40,758 nucleotides of DNA, taken from the NCBI RefSeq assembly GCF_042680125.1, contig NZ_JBHTNY010000058.1; one strand, given 5' to 3'. Shown here piece by piece: positions 16,107-23,611 of the stretch. Source of the DNA: Robinsoniella peoriensis (GTDB lineage Bacteria; Bacillota; Clostridia; Lachnospirales; Lachnospiraceae). The translations under genes and the position numbers were made by a program. Within the stretch, counting starts at the first letter, position 1, and every line of letters begins with the position of its first letter. Below the pieces are notes generated by a model. The model worked only from the letters and a program-made list of their open reading frames with translations, was not told the origin of the DNA and did not search any database.

Positions 16107-16933
16107 GACAAAAATTCCTTTAGCACCTCCCTTATGACTCGTTCCTGCTCCGCAGGATCCATTTGTTTTAGGATTTCCGTGTTCCGCTCCTTGCTATGCT
16201 CACGATCTGCCGCAGTCTCATCTAACCCCTCCTTTATTCTTGCCAGATTCTGTTTTAACTCACGCTTATCTTTTTGCGCCTTACTTTCCAGCGGCCTGAC
16301 CTGCCGCTTTTTCACCCCTAGTGAAATCGGCGTCTTTTCTTTCTCTTTTACTGACTCTGCCTCTGATACCGGCTCCTGCTTTTTCTCACTCTCCGATAGT
16401 GATGATAGGTCCACCTCCTTATAAGCATGTCCTATTCCGGAATTTGCCAGGTAATCTTCCAACTGTACCTGCAAATACCTGTTTTTATATCCAACATCAA
16501 TCACCGCCTGGGTTCCTAGTAGCAGCAGCAGCGCCGCTCCACCGGCCCATAGATAATTCTGTACAATATTTACTGCGAAGTTTTGTGCACCTGCCAGCAG
16601 ATATCCTGCTCCGGCTATTCCTAAACATAGAACAAGTGCTGTTCCTCCCATACGGCGCCATTGGTGTAGATTCATGCCAAGGCAATGATACTGATAAATG
16701 CTTTTCTTTACAAAAACTGATGTATTGGTTAACCCCTCATTTAACCGTTTACTCGCGACGTATTGCTGTCGTAACCGCTTCATAAACTTTCCTTTCGCTT
16801 CTGTGTAGTTTTCTGCATCCCGTATCAGTCTGTCATATAGAATATTTAATACTAGTTGACTGATTACCCCCAAAATACAGATTGCTGCCATTGCGTAAAA
16901 TAACATGTTTTGTTGTAAGATAGACCTTATCAT
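16103..16933 (-). CDS. Membrane protein of unknown function with a charged cytoplasmic tail
   Basis: A 276-residue protein with hydrophobic segments at about 10-32, 96-116 and 126-147 and a long Lys/Glu/Arg-rich C-terminal region (175-276) of likely coiled-coil or disordered character. The segment between the first two membrane spans (33-95) is basic. I recognise no catalytic motif or named family. AAGGGGG lies before the ATG and a strong promoter stands at 16969-16997, so it is transcribed independently of mtnN. Its position before pgi does not indicate a function. Confidence 0.75.
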   Translation of the reverse strand: MIRSILQQNMLFYAMAAICILGVISQLVLNILYDRLIRDAENYTEAKGKFMKRLRQQYVASKRLNEGLTNTSVFVKKSIYQYHCLGMNLHQWRRMGGTALVLCLGIAGAGYLLAGAQNFAVNIVQNYLWAGGAALLLLLGTQAVIDVGYKNRYLQVQLEDYLANSGIGHAYKEVDLSSLSESEKKQEPVSEAESVKEKEKTPISLGVKKRQVRPLESKAQKDKRELKQNLARIKEGLDETAADREHSKERNTEILKQMDPAEQERVIREVLKEFLS

Positions 16934-16968
16934 TGTGATCCCCCTTCACCTTTCTGATTTGTACCGCC

Positions 16969-16997
16969 ATCATATCCCACAAAAAATAATTTGTAAA
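16969..16997 (-). promoter_or_regulatory. Promoter of the 276-residue membrane-protein gene
   Basis: On the minus strand TTTACA (16992-16997) and TATGAT (16969-16974) are spaced 17 bp, 35 bp upstream of the ATG. Confidence 0.7.
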
Positions 16998-17012
16998 GTA
17001 GAATCGTTCGAC

Positions 17013-17050
17013 AAAAAAACCTCGGAAACGGCTTATTTACGGGGGTTTTT
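17013..17050. terminator. Hairpin with T runs on both strands
   Basis: AAAAACCTC and a GGGGGTTTTT segment pair around an AT-rich loop. On the minus strand seven Ts follow the stem, and on the plus strand five do. It would stop minus-strand transcription coming from mtnN. Confidence 0.65.
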
Positions 17051-17281
17051 GGAGTTTTGGGGTTCAAGTTAGCCCCTTCAATTTCACTGTGAAATAACTC
17101 ATTTTTTCATAAGTCAATTTCCTGAAATCCATTTATTTTAGCGGTTCGAAGGCAGTTTGGGGAATGCTTCAGAAATGTTTAAAAAATATTTGAAATGCTT
17201 TCTGCAGATTTGCCAAGATATTTTCAAAAAAATTTTGATTCGGTAAAAAATATAATAAAAATTTACTTGCATTGCTTTTGA

Positions 17282-17313
17282 TTTGGGGGAGAGCATGTCC
17301 TCTCCCCACCAAA
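17282..17313. other. Strong GC hairpin just past mtnN
   Basis: GGGGAGAG (17286-17293) pairs perfectly with CTCTCCCC (17300-17307) around six bases, and TTTGG/CCAAA extend the stem with one bulge. There is no T run on the minus strand, so it may protect the mRNA 3' end rather than terminate. Confidence 0.65.
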
Positions 17314-17321
17314 AATCCGAA

Positions 17322-18023
17322 TTAGCCCAATGCCTCCATCAGCTTTTTCACAAGATTTACACTGTGCTGTGCAGCTTTTGCCTCAAAAGTAGGATAATCC
17401 ATTGTTGCGCTATCATCAGATTTATCGGAAATTGCTCTGACAACTGCAAATGGTATCTTATTAAGATATGCGGTCTGGGCAATTGCTGCCCCTTCCATCT
17501 CTGTACAATAGGCCTGAAAGTTATCCGTAATCTTATTCTTCACTTCTTTATTACTGATAAACTGATCGCCACTTACTATTCTTCCCCGAAATACCTGAAT
17601 ATCAGGATTTGCTTCCTGGCAGGCTTTTGCTGCGATTTCGGAAATCTCTTTATCTGCTGCAAAAGCAAATACATCCAGCTGAGGGATCTGTCCCAATGGA
17701 TATCCAAAATTTGTAGCATCCATATCATGATGTACAAGATCTGTAGCAATAACCACATCACCGATCTCAATCCCTGCATTCAGTGATCCTGCTATACCAG
17801 TATTTATTACTCTGGTTATATGGAAGACATCCACTAAGATCTGTGTGCAAACCGCCGCATTTACCTTTCCTATTCCACTTCTTACAATAACAACGTTTTG
17901 TCCTTTTAAGATCCCCTGGCAAAATTCCATACCAGCCTTAACCGTAACTGTTTTATTTTCCATTTCCTTCTTCAGTGCGTCTACTTCTACATCCATCGCT
18001 CCAATAATTCCTATGATATTCAT
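17322..18023 (-). CDS. mtnN: 5'-methylthioadenosine/S-adenosylhomocysteine nucleosidase
   Basis: The 233-residue cytoplasmic enzyme cleaves adenine from methylthioadenosine and S-adenosylhomocysteine, feeding methionine salvage and the activated methyl cycle. Catalytic Glu13 (GAMDVEVDAL), the VRSGIGKVNAA loop, the NTGIAGSLN ribose-binding loop, Glu175/Glu177 (TEMEGAA) and Asp200 (RAISDKSD) all fit, and the length is exactly typical. The start is set by GGAGG before ATG. It has its own promoter (18062-18090), although no clear terminator separates it from the pilus operon upstream. Confidence 0.96.
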   Translation of the reverse strand: MNIIGIIGAMDVEVDALKKEMENKTVTVKAGMEFCQGILKGQNVVIVRSGIGKVNAAVCTQILVDVFHITRVINTGIAGSLNAGIEIGDVVIATDLVHHDMDATNFGYPLGQIPQLDVFAFAADKEISEIAAKACQEANPDIQVFRGRIVSGDQFISNKEVKNKITDNFQAYCTEMEGAAIAQTAYLNKIPFAVVRAISDKSDDSATMDYPTFEAKAAQHSVNLVKKLMEALG

Positions 18024-18061
18024 CTACTTTCCTCCATTAACTTCACCTGTTTTCTGAAGTT

Positions 18062-18090
18062 ATCTTATCATAACGCACCCGGTTCTGCAA
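18062..18090 (-). promoter_or_regulatory. Promoter of mtnN
   Basis: On the minus strand TTGCAG (18085-18090) and TAAGAT (18062-18067) are spaced 17 bp. Confidence 0.6.
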
Positions 18091-18155
18091 CCAATCAGGG
18101 ATAAGTTCTGCTATATTTAACGCTTACACCCCTATTTTAAGTTTCATATGAACGC

Positions 18156-19796
18156 TTACCTTCCTATATAATAGGAAGCGCTGGCAAAAGCCACTTCATC
18201 CGAAGGCCTGATTTCACGTTTTTCATTAGCTTCCAGCCTCTCTCCATTAAGGAACGTTCCATTCATGGAGTTTAAATCCATAACATAGAATGAACCTTCT
18301 TCCTGCCAGATTTTAGCATGAACCCTGCTTACTACCGGAAGATCTATCCGTACATCCACCTTAGACTTCATCTTTCCTATATACAGTGTTTTATCATATA
18401 AAAGAATATTCCCTCTTAAATGAGGTTCCATACTGATAAAACATAATTTTTTAAGTTCTTCATCTCGGCAGAGAATTGTAGTTTGTCCAATTTGTTCTTC
18501 CTTCTCTGCCTGATACCCCTCCTCTATTTTAGTTTGGCTCCTTAATTGCATATCTGGCCTAAATGCCGCTTCCATGCCGCTAATTACCCCTGCCTCTATA
18601 TCATTCTCATCTTCTTCCAGAAATTCTGCTATGTTATCTATATCCGAGTTTCCTTTGTTTTGTTTTTCATTTTTGTTGAGTTTCTTCCTATTAATAAAGG
18701 AGATGAAATATCCCGCTCCCCCTAACACAGAAAAGACAATGCCTCCCAACAGGGTCATGTCTGCTTCCAAATAACTTCCTGCCGCAAATATCCCTCCTAT
18801 GATCGCAGCTGTCACAGTAATTATAAAAAAATTTAATTTAAAATTCACCTTGTCCCAAATTTTATGACTGCCTCGAATTTCCCTCCCGGGTTTATTTTTG
18901 CCGTCTTCCTTCCTATTATAATAGGAACTTTTATCATGCTTCCCCTTAACTTCATTATTTTTTTTAACTTCTTTAACTTTACGTTCTTTAACCTTTATAT
19001 CTTTATTTTTTATTTCTTTATTTTTGTCTCTTTTTTGCCCCGACTCTTCTTTTACTTTTCCGTCTTCCTTTTCACCTAAGATTTGTCTCTTTAATTCCGC
19101 ATCTGTGGTATCTATAAACGGACTTTCCTCAAGTTCCTCCTTTTGGTTCATTTCAGCTTTAACGGACTTAGAAGCCTTTGATGTAAGCTCAGCATTTACA
19201 TCAGGCTCACCTGGCTGACCGGAGTTACGGGATAACCTTAAATCAGAGGATGTCTGCACCCTGTAAACACTCTGTATAATCTGTTCTATACTAAAATTTT
19301 CTTCTGTTGTCTGCCTGTAGATATCATATCCCAGAGATACCGCTCCATGATCGTTATGATCTAATCTCTTAAGTATAAACTCCGCAAGTTCTTTGAATGA
19401 GCTTGTAATAGAGCCTTTATAAGAAGGCAGATAACAAAGGCAGGGCTCTTTCGTTTCAATATCCATATAAATATAAGAAGGGTCTAATAATACATGATCC
19501 GGTTCCAGAAGGTAAGCCGCAACATTCTCAATGGAAGATTTAACTCCAAGGAGAAGCGTTTTAATGTCATCCATGGTCATAGTACTCTTTTCAAAGATCC
19601 GCTCCAACGACTGCTTTGATGTAACTTCATAGTAAAAATAAACTTTTCCGTCCATTTTTTTCATATTGCATTTTAACAGCCCCCGTATATCATTCATGGA
19701 TAGCATTCGGATCTGATATTCGCTCCCATATATCTGTTCTTCCGGATCCAGAATCAGATAATTATGATTCATATCTCTTTTATAGCTTACCTGCAT
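18156..19796 (-). CDS. DUF6382-FHA domain membrane protein of the Tad pilus operon
   Basis: The 546-residue protein has an N-terminal DUF6382-like domain (1-170), a lysine/glutamate-rich disordered stretch (about 205-305), two membrane segments (about 321-341 and 347-368), an acidic spacer and a C-terminal forkhead-associated domain (about 465-546) with the hallmarks G474, S490-R-V-H493 and N513-G. FHA domains bind phosphothreonine, so the protein can link the pilus apparatus to Ser/Thr kinase signalling on the cytoplasmic side. Its ATG overlaps the TAA of the TadE gene by one base (TAATG), which indicates translational coupling. It is the last gene of the operon. A 9-bp direct repeat (AACGCTTAC, at 18119 and 18151) lies at its end, and no hairpin terminator is evident. 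Confidence 0.85.
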   Translation of the reverse strand: MQVSYKRDMNHNYLILDPEEQIYGSEYQIRMLSMNDIRGLLKCNMKKMDGKVYFYYEVTSKQSLERIFEKSTMTMDDIKTLLLGVKSSIENVAAYLLEPDHVLLDPSYIYMDIETKEPCLCYLPSYKGSITSSFKELAEFILKRLDHNDHGAVSLGYDIYRQTTEENFSIEQIIQSVYRVQTSSDLRLSRNSGQPGEPDVNAELTSKASKSVKAEMNQKEELEESPFIDTTDAELKRQILGEKEDGKVKEESGQKRDKNKEIKNKDIKVKERKVKEVKKNNEVKGKHDKSSYYNRKEDGKNKPGREIRGSHKIWDKVNFKLNFFIITVTAAIIGGIFAAGSYLEADMTLLGGIVFSVLGGAGYFISFINRKKLNKNEKQNKGNSDIDNIAEFLEEDENDIEAGVISGMEAAFRPDMQLRSQTKIEEGYQAEKEEQIGQTTILCRDEELKKLCFISMEPHLRGNILLYDKTLYIGKMKSKVDVRIDLPVVSRVHAKIWQEEGSFYVMDLNSMNGTFLNGERLEANEKREIRPSDEVAFASASYYIGR

Positions 19797-20242
19797 TATT
19801 TTTCCCCCTTATCCAAAAGCCGCTGTAAACCTTTTATTTTGCGTATGGTATCACCCGGACGCTTTAACGTATATTCTTTATTAACACCGATTCTCAATTC
19901 ATTACCCATAAAGTATGAGACTACAAACCCCGGAACCGGAAATCGCCCGCTATAATTTACCGTAATATTCTCTTTCCCCATTGACACGGAACTTTTTAAC
20001 TTTCTGGTTCCCAAAAGCCTGTCCTTAACCAATGCTCCTGCCCGTGCTTCCACTTCATTGTTATTCTTATTATCTACATTATGAAGGCTGGCATAGAGTG
20101 CCGTTTCCAATGCAGCTCCTTCAAGCAATGCTTTATCATGAAGAAAAAAACCCAGATAAATGATTCCAATAAAAACGGGTATTAAGATACTCATCAGCAT
20201 GGCGGCTTCCACTGTATAGCTTCCTTTCTTTCTTTTCCACAA
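19796..20242 (-). CDS. tadE: TadE-like pseudopilin
   Basis: A 148-residue protein with a short basic leader followed by GSYTVEAAMLMS and a membrane segment (to about residue 35), the TadE/TadG pattern with glutamate at position +5 of the likely processing site. The rest is extracellular. I set the start at a TTG at 20242 because GGAGGTGAGGTG lies just upstream and the TTG follows the upstream stop by one base. A TTG at 20266 would overlap the preceding gene and includes the ribosome site in the coding sequence. The gene is coupled to those on both sides. Such minor pseudopilins help assembly of Flp pili. Confidence 0.82.
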   Translation of the reverse strand: MWKRKKGSYTVEAAMLMSILIPVFIGIIYLGFFLHDKALLEGAALETALYASLHNVDNKNNNEVEARAGALVKDRLLGTRKLKSSVSMGKENITVNYSGRFPVPGFVVSYFMGNELRIGVNKEYTLKRPGDTIRKIKGLQRLLDKGEK

Positions 20243-20243
20243 T

Positions 20244-20675
20244 TTAATACACCTCACCTCCGGCAAATGTCAGCATAATGATATAGCCCAATAATAAAAA
20301 TGGTATAAATGCAATGGTATGGCTCCTCTTTACCTTCTTAACCACGATTAAAACCATGCTGTACAGGGCAGAAAGAAAGAGCGCAATCAGCAGCAATTGG
20401 ATATTCCCCCAAATTCCCAAAAATAATCCGCACACTGCAATAACAAATCCATCACCGCATCCAACAGCTCCCCTTGTCGCCCATCCTACAGCCAAAAAGA
20501 ATATACCCGGTAAAATACCGCAGACCCAGATAATAACCGGAATTTGCTGATAGGCGAGATTACAGATAACAGCTGCTGCAGCAAAAAGACCAGTTAATAC
20601 CATTGACACTTCTTTTCGTTTAATATCTAATCCCGCACTGATAATCAGAAATAATAATAAACCTGCTTTATTCAT
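20244..20675 (-). CDS. Second A24 prepilin peptidase-like protein
   Basis: A 143-residue polytopic membrane protein of the TadV/CpaA aspartic peptidase family. The two catalytic aspartates are Asp17 (GLDIKRKEVS) and Asp75 (GCGDG), but the second motif departs from the usual GxGDxK(L): the lysine is missing and Cys73 occupies the middle position. The start at 20675 is chosen because GAAAGG precedes that ATG and the membrane segment starts at once; an ATG at 20711 adds a basic extension. The operon already has a canonical peptidase at its head, so this one may process a different substrate, such as the TadE proteins beside it, or may be degenerate. Confidence 0.8.
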   Translation of the reverse strand: MNKAGLLLFLIISAGLDIKRKEVSMVLTGLFAAAAVICNLAYQQIPVIIWVCGILPGIFFLAVGWATRGAVGCGDGFVIAVCGLFLGIWGNIQLLLIALFLSALYSMVLIVVKKVKRSHTIAFIPFLLLGYIIMLTFAGGEVY

Positions 20676-20787
20676 TGCATACCTTTCTTGAATGTGAATC
20701 TTTTTCATCAACTTTTTACGTTTATTACGTGAACCTCTAACCAGAACTTTTTTACGTGTACCTTTAAGCCTGGGTCCAGATCACTTC

Positions 20788-21720
20788 TTACTGCCCGCAC
20801 CTGGAACAGGGCTGCCAGTCTGGTACCTCAGACATGGGAACCAGTAATATTCCTCTCTTTAACCCGCTGCACCCCAGCGAAGAATGATATTTGTCTCCGG
20901 TATCCGTTATATATACCGTATTGCTTCCACCCTGGCACTGTCGACAAGGATAATATTTACCTCCGGATTCGTTTCTGAGGTGTTCCACAGCATCTTTGTT
21001 AACCGGCTTAATGGATAATTTTATGTGGGAGCATTCCGGATCTTTGTGGTAAACCTTACCGTTTACCGTTATCAAAACCAATGCTCCTTCACCCTCAGTG
21101 CTGCCATCGCCATTGACACCATCTCTGCCGGTCCACGCTCTTACTCTTCCTCTTGTAGCTATTTTTATTTGTTTCATGGGGAATAAGGTCACCGGATACT
21201 TCACCTGATACGTTCCTGCCAAATCGATTATTTGACTTTTTTTCAGGAACAATGACCTTAACAGGCTGAGGCTGCCCCGGTTTTCCTGCAATCTCCCCCT
21301 GATTTTCACCTTGTTCTTAGCATAAGCGGCAGACAGTCCACCGGTAATAATATCCGATACGCCTCCCCCCTGCAGATTCCCCGCATTTTTTACATATGCA
21401 TATACAGCCATTTCACTGCTGGTCTCACATACCGCCCCGGTCAGCTGTACTGATAAATCTACTATCTGTATAAAGTATAAGACAGAAATCATGGCGAACA
21501 GAAATAATGGTAATGCCACTGCCGCTTCTATAGTCAGACTTGCCTGCCGTAAGGCAGATAAGGATATTCTTCCGTTGTCATGGATCATTTTATGAATCAT
21601 TGCCGGGAGAGAGTTCTTTACCTTTCTTTTAATATTTTGGTTTTTGTTTTGGTTTTTATTTTGGTTCTTAATTATGTATTTATTTTTGTTTTTATGGAAT
21701 CTGATACAACGAAAGAACAT
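20788..21720 (-). CDS. TadE-like protein with an Asn/Lys-rich leader and two C-terminal cysteine modules
   Basis: I choose the ATG at 21720 (310 residues), where AGGTGG precedes it; an ATG at 21759, just past the upstream stop, is possible. A basic Asn/Lys/Gln repeat region comes first. It is followed by ASLTIEAAVALPLFLF and a membrane helix (about residues 60-90) of TadE type, then an extracellular domain. The C-terminus holds two copies of a module with His, Cys and CxxC: VYHKDPEC...YYPCRQC (Cys230, Cys259, Cys262) and KYHSSLGC...WQPCSRC (Cys284, Cys305, Cys308). These could bind metal or form disulfides. The gene follows the DUF5702 gene by only a few bases. It is most likely a minor pilin or tip/adhesion subunit; the Cys modules are unusual for TadE. 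Confidence 0.78.
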   Translation of the reverse strand: MFFRCIRFHKNKNKYIIKNQNKNQNKNQNIKRKVKNSLPAMIHKMIHDNGRISLSALRQASLTIEAAVALPLFLFAMISVLYFIQIVDLSVQLTGAVCETSSEMAVYAYVKNAGNLQGGGVSDIITGGLSAAYAKNKVKIRGRLQENRGSLSLLRSLFLKKSQIIDLAGTYQVKYPVTLFPMKQIKIATRGRVRAWTGRDGVNGDGSTEGEGALVLITVNGKVYHKDPECSHIKLSIKPVNKDAVEHLRNESGGKYYPCRQCQGGSNTVYITDTGDKYHSSLGCSGLKRGILLVPMSEVPDWQPCSRCGQ

Positions 21721-21765
21721 CCTTATCCACCTCACCTTCACCTGATTTTTATTGTTCATCCTGAC

Positions 21766-23310
21766 TTAATAAGAAAAAACACCCTCTGCTTCAAACTTTA
21801 TGGTTTCTTCTCCAATTCCCAAAAATGCTCCGGATACTCTCATAAACAACGGATTGACCTGCCATTTTGTATCTGCTTTTATCTGTTCGATACAGGCATC
21901 TGTCCTGAAGTATTTGGTACTATCCTCCATTCTTAAATTCGCTTCTATTAAATCAAGTCCCCTCATAGGATACTGCGCCTTCTTCCCCGTAAACAGCAGC
22001 ATTCTTAAATACTCCCGATAAGTTAAACCCTTTTGGTCCGAACTTCCATCCTCCTGCAAAATCTCTGTTATCTTTCCCAGGTTTTCCAAAGAAAGTTTCC
22101 ATGTAGCCGCTGTCTTTTCCAATGCTATCCTGCCCCCTGAAAGCAAGGTGCGCACATCCAAAAGACTCTCCCCATATGCCCATGCCAGCAATAGCGCCAT
22201 TTTTGTCACTGTCACAAGTCCCGGCACTGCCAATACACCTACAATTGCAGCTGCCAATGCTCCCGCCTGGGTCTGCATTTCCTGATTTGACAACGCATAT
22301 AAAAAATTACTCCCTTCCCGCAGTAAAAGCAGTCGGTTCACAACACCTTTTAAGTTCTCCTGATCACTCTCTTTCCCGCATAAAATATACTCTATTTGAT
22401 AATCCAGCGCCCCTTCCTTCTTGTTGGAGGTCATATCAGGAAAATGATCCAACAGATATTCTTGAAACAGAACATCTCCGCTCAATCCATCATGCCTCTT
22501 TATAATAGGAAGGTTTCCTTCTTCAAGCTCTCGTCCGGACGGTATTTCTGCTATATTCAATGCTTTCTGAGATAAAGCATCCGGATCTTTAAGAACCAGA
22601 GCCAATACTCCCATTTCCTTTATTTTCTTAATGATTTCCAGTGGATTCTCAACCGGTTCCGGTACTTCTTCCGGTTCCGCCGGCAGTTCTAAATCCTCTT
22701 TTCCACTATTATTTTCTGCCTCCTGCCTTTCCTGCTCCATTCTATCTTCTTCCTGCCTTTTAAGCTCTTCCAGCTGCTTTCCATTATTTTCATCACTTTC
22801 TTCATAAAGCTTTTGAGCTTCCTCCTGTTCCTTTGCTTTATCCGAATCCTTTAATAATTTGTTCAGGACTTCTGTCCCCAGGTTATCCTTCATAAATGTA
22901 ACTGCCTGTTGGTAAAACGGTTCTCCCTTCTCATCCGTTGCCAATGAAATCCCCTTAATATTACAATCCTCTAATTGCATCTTCAGCGGATCAAAAGTAT
23001 TGCCTGAAAATCCTTTACCTGGATTGATATTATAGGACATGAAATCCTCCATGCGGAGTCTGACTTTATCCGAATGATATGTACCGCTCCCATAAGCTCC
23101 GTCCAAAAATAAAATATCATATTGATTCAGAAGCTTTTTCTCATATTCTCCAAACACAGAAAATAGTCCCATGTTCAAAACTGCTTCTGCTTTCGCTCTT
23201 GCACCCTGCACCCTTGCCGATTCAGCCATTGTACAGATCAGAGATAAGAACAGTACACTAACTAAACTTAAGAATACGGTGATTGCTCCCTTTGGTCTGT
23301 ACCACCCCAT
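21766..23310 (-). CDS. DUF5702 (TadG-like) pilus-operon protein
   Basis: A 514-residue protein with an N-terminal GAITVFLSLVSVLFLSLICTM membrane segment (about 8-28) and a long extracellular part that includes a Glu/Gln-rich coiled-coil stretch (about 155-215). The N-terminal pattern and operon position match DUF5702 proteins, which take the place of TadG in Firmicute Tad clusters. The start is the ATG at 23310, where AAAGGGGAG lies upstream; an ATG six codons earlier lies within that site. The exact role in pilus assembly is not established. Confidence 0.82.
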   Translation of the reverse strand: MGWYRPKGAITVFLSLVSVLFLSLICTMAESARVQGARAKAEAVLNMGLFSVFGEYEKKLLNQYDILFLDGAYGSGTYHSDKVRLRMEDFMSYNINPGKGFSGNTFDPLKMQLEDCNIKGISLATDEKGEPFYQQAVTFMKDNLGTEVLNKLLKDSDKAKEQEEAQKLYEESDENNGKQLEELKRQEEDRMEQERQEAENNSGKEDLELPAEPEEVPEPVENPLEIIKKIKEMGVLALVLKDPDALSQKALNIAEIPSGRELEEGNLPIIKRHDGLSGDVLFQEYLLDHFPDMTSNKKEGALDYQIEYILCGKESDQENLKGVVNRLLLLREGSNFLYALSNQEMQTQAGALAAAIVGVLAVPGLVTVTKMALLLAWAYGESLLDVRTLLSGGRIALEKTAATWKLSLENLGKITEILQEDGSSDQKGLTYREYLRMLLFTGKKAQYPMRGLDLIEANLRMEDSTKYFRTDACIEQIKADTKWQVNPLFMRVSGAFLGIGEETIKFEAEGVFSY

Positions 23311-23389
23311 TTTATACTCCCCTTTCATCTTATAATCTGAACATAAAACTTCTTTTCAACCGAAATCATAATTACGCTTTAAACACGTT

Positions 23390-23557
23390 TTAGATTCCAT
23401 TGCTTTGGCTTGTTATTTTGCTGAAAATACTTTTAACCAGACTGGTTAGTTGTTTTTTAAAGATAATAACGAGACCGATTAAGACCACTAATATTAAAAT
23501 AATTTCTACAACCCCTATGCCGTCTTCTTCCCGGATAAAATCTCTGACATGACTCAT
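23390..23557 (-). CDS. flp: Flp1-type type IVb pilin (55 residues)
   Basis: The short gene encodes a 10-residue leader rich in charge (MSHVRDFIRE), then EDGIGVVEIILILVVLIG and a basic end. This is the layout of Flp1-like pilins: a glycine-containing processing site, glutamate five residues on (Glu18), one membrane helix and almost nothing else. It would be the major pilus subunit. AAAGGAGGTG at 23563-23573 is the strongest ribosome site in the operon, in keeping with high expression. It lies between tadC and the DUF5702 gene. It is too short for most gene finders. Confidence 0.88.
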   Translation of the reverse strand: MSHVRDFIREEDGIGVVEIILILVVLIGLVIIFKKQLTSLVKSIFSKITSQSNGI

Positions 23558-23611
23558 GCTGCTCACCTCCTTTCCCTCATGTAACGCAAAGGTTAAATCT
23601 AAGTTATGACG

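Larger units (their letters stand above)
16934..17321. other. AT-rich intergenic region with several stems
   Basis: About 390 bp without a gene. From left to right: the promoter of the membrane-protein gene (16969-16997), a hairpin flanked by A and T runs (17013-17050), GGGG/CCCC and TTTCAC/GTGAAA small stems (about 17057-17095), a featureless AT-rich part (17100-17280), and a strong GC hairpin beside the mtnN stop (17282-17313). Confidence 0.6.

Noticed and set aside
18119..18159. Attachment-site direct repeat (AACGCTTAC twice)
   Set aside because: Nine bases, 32 bp apart, enclosing nothing; most likely chance.
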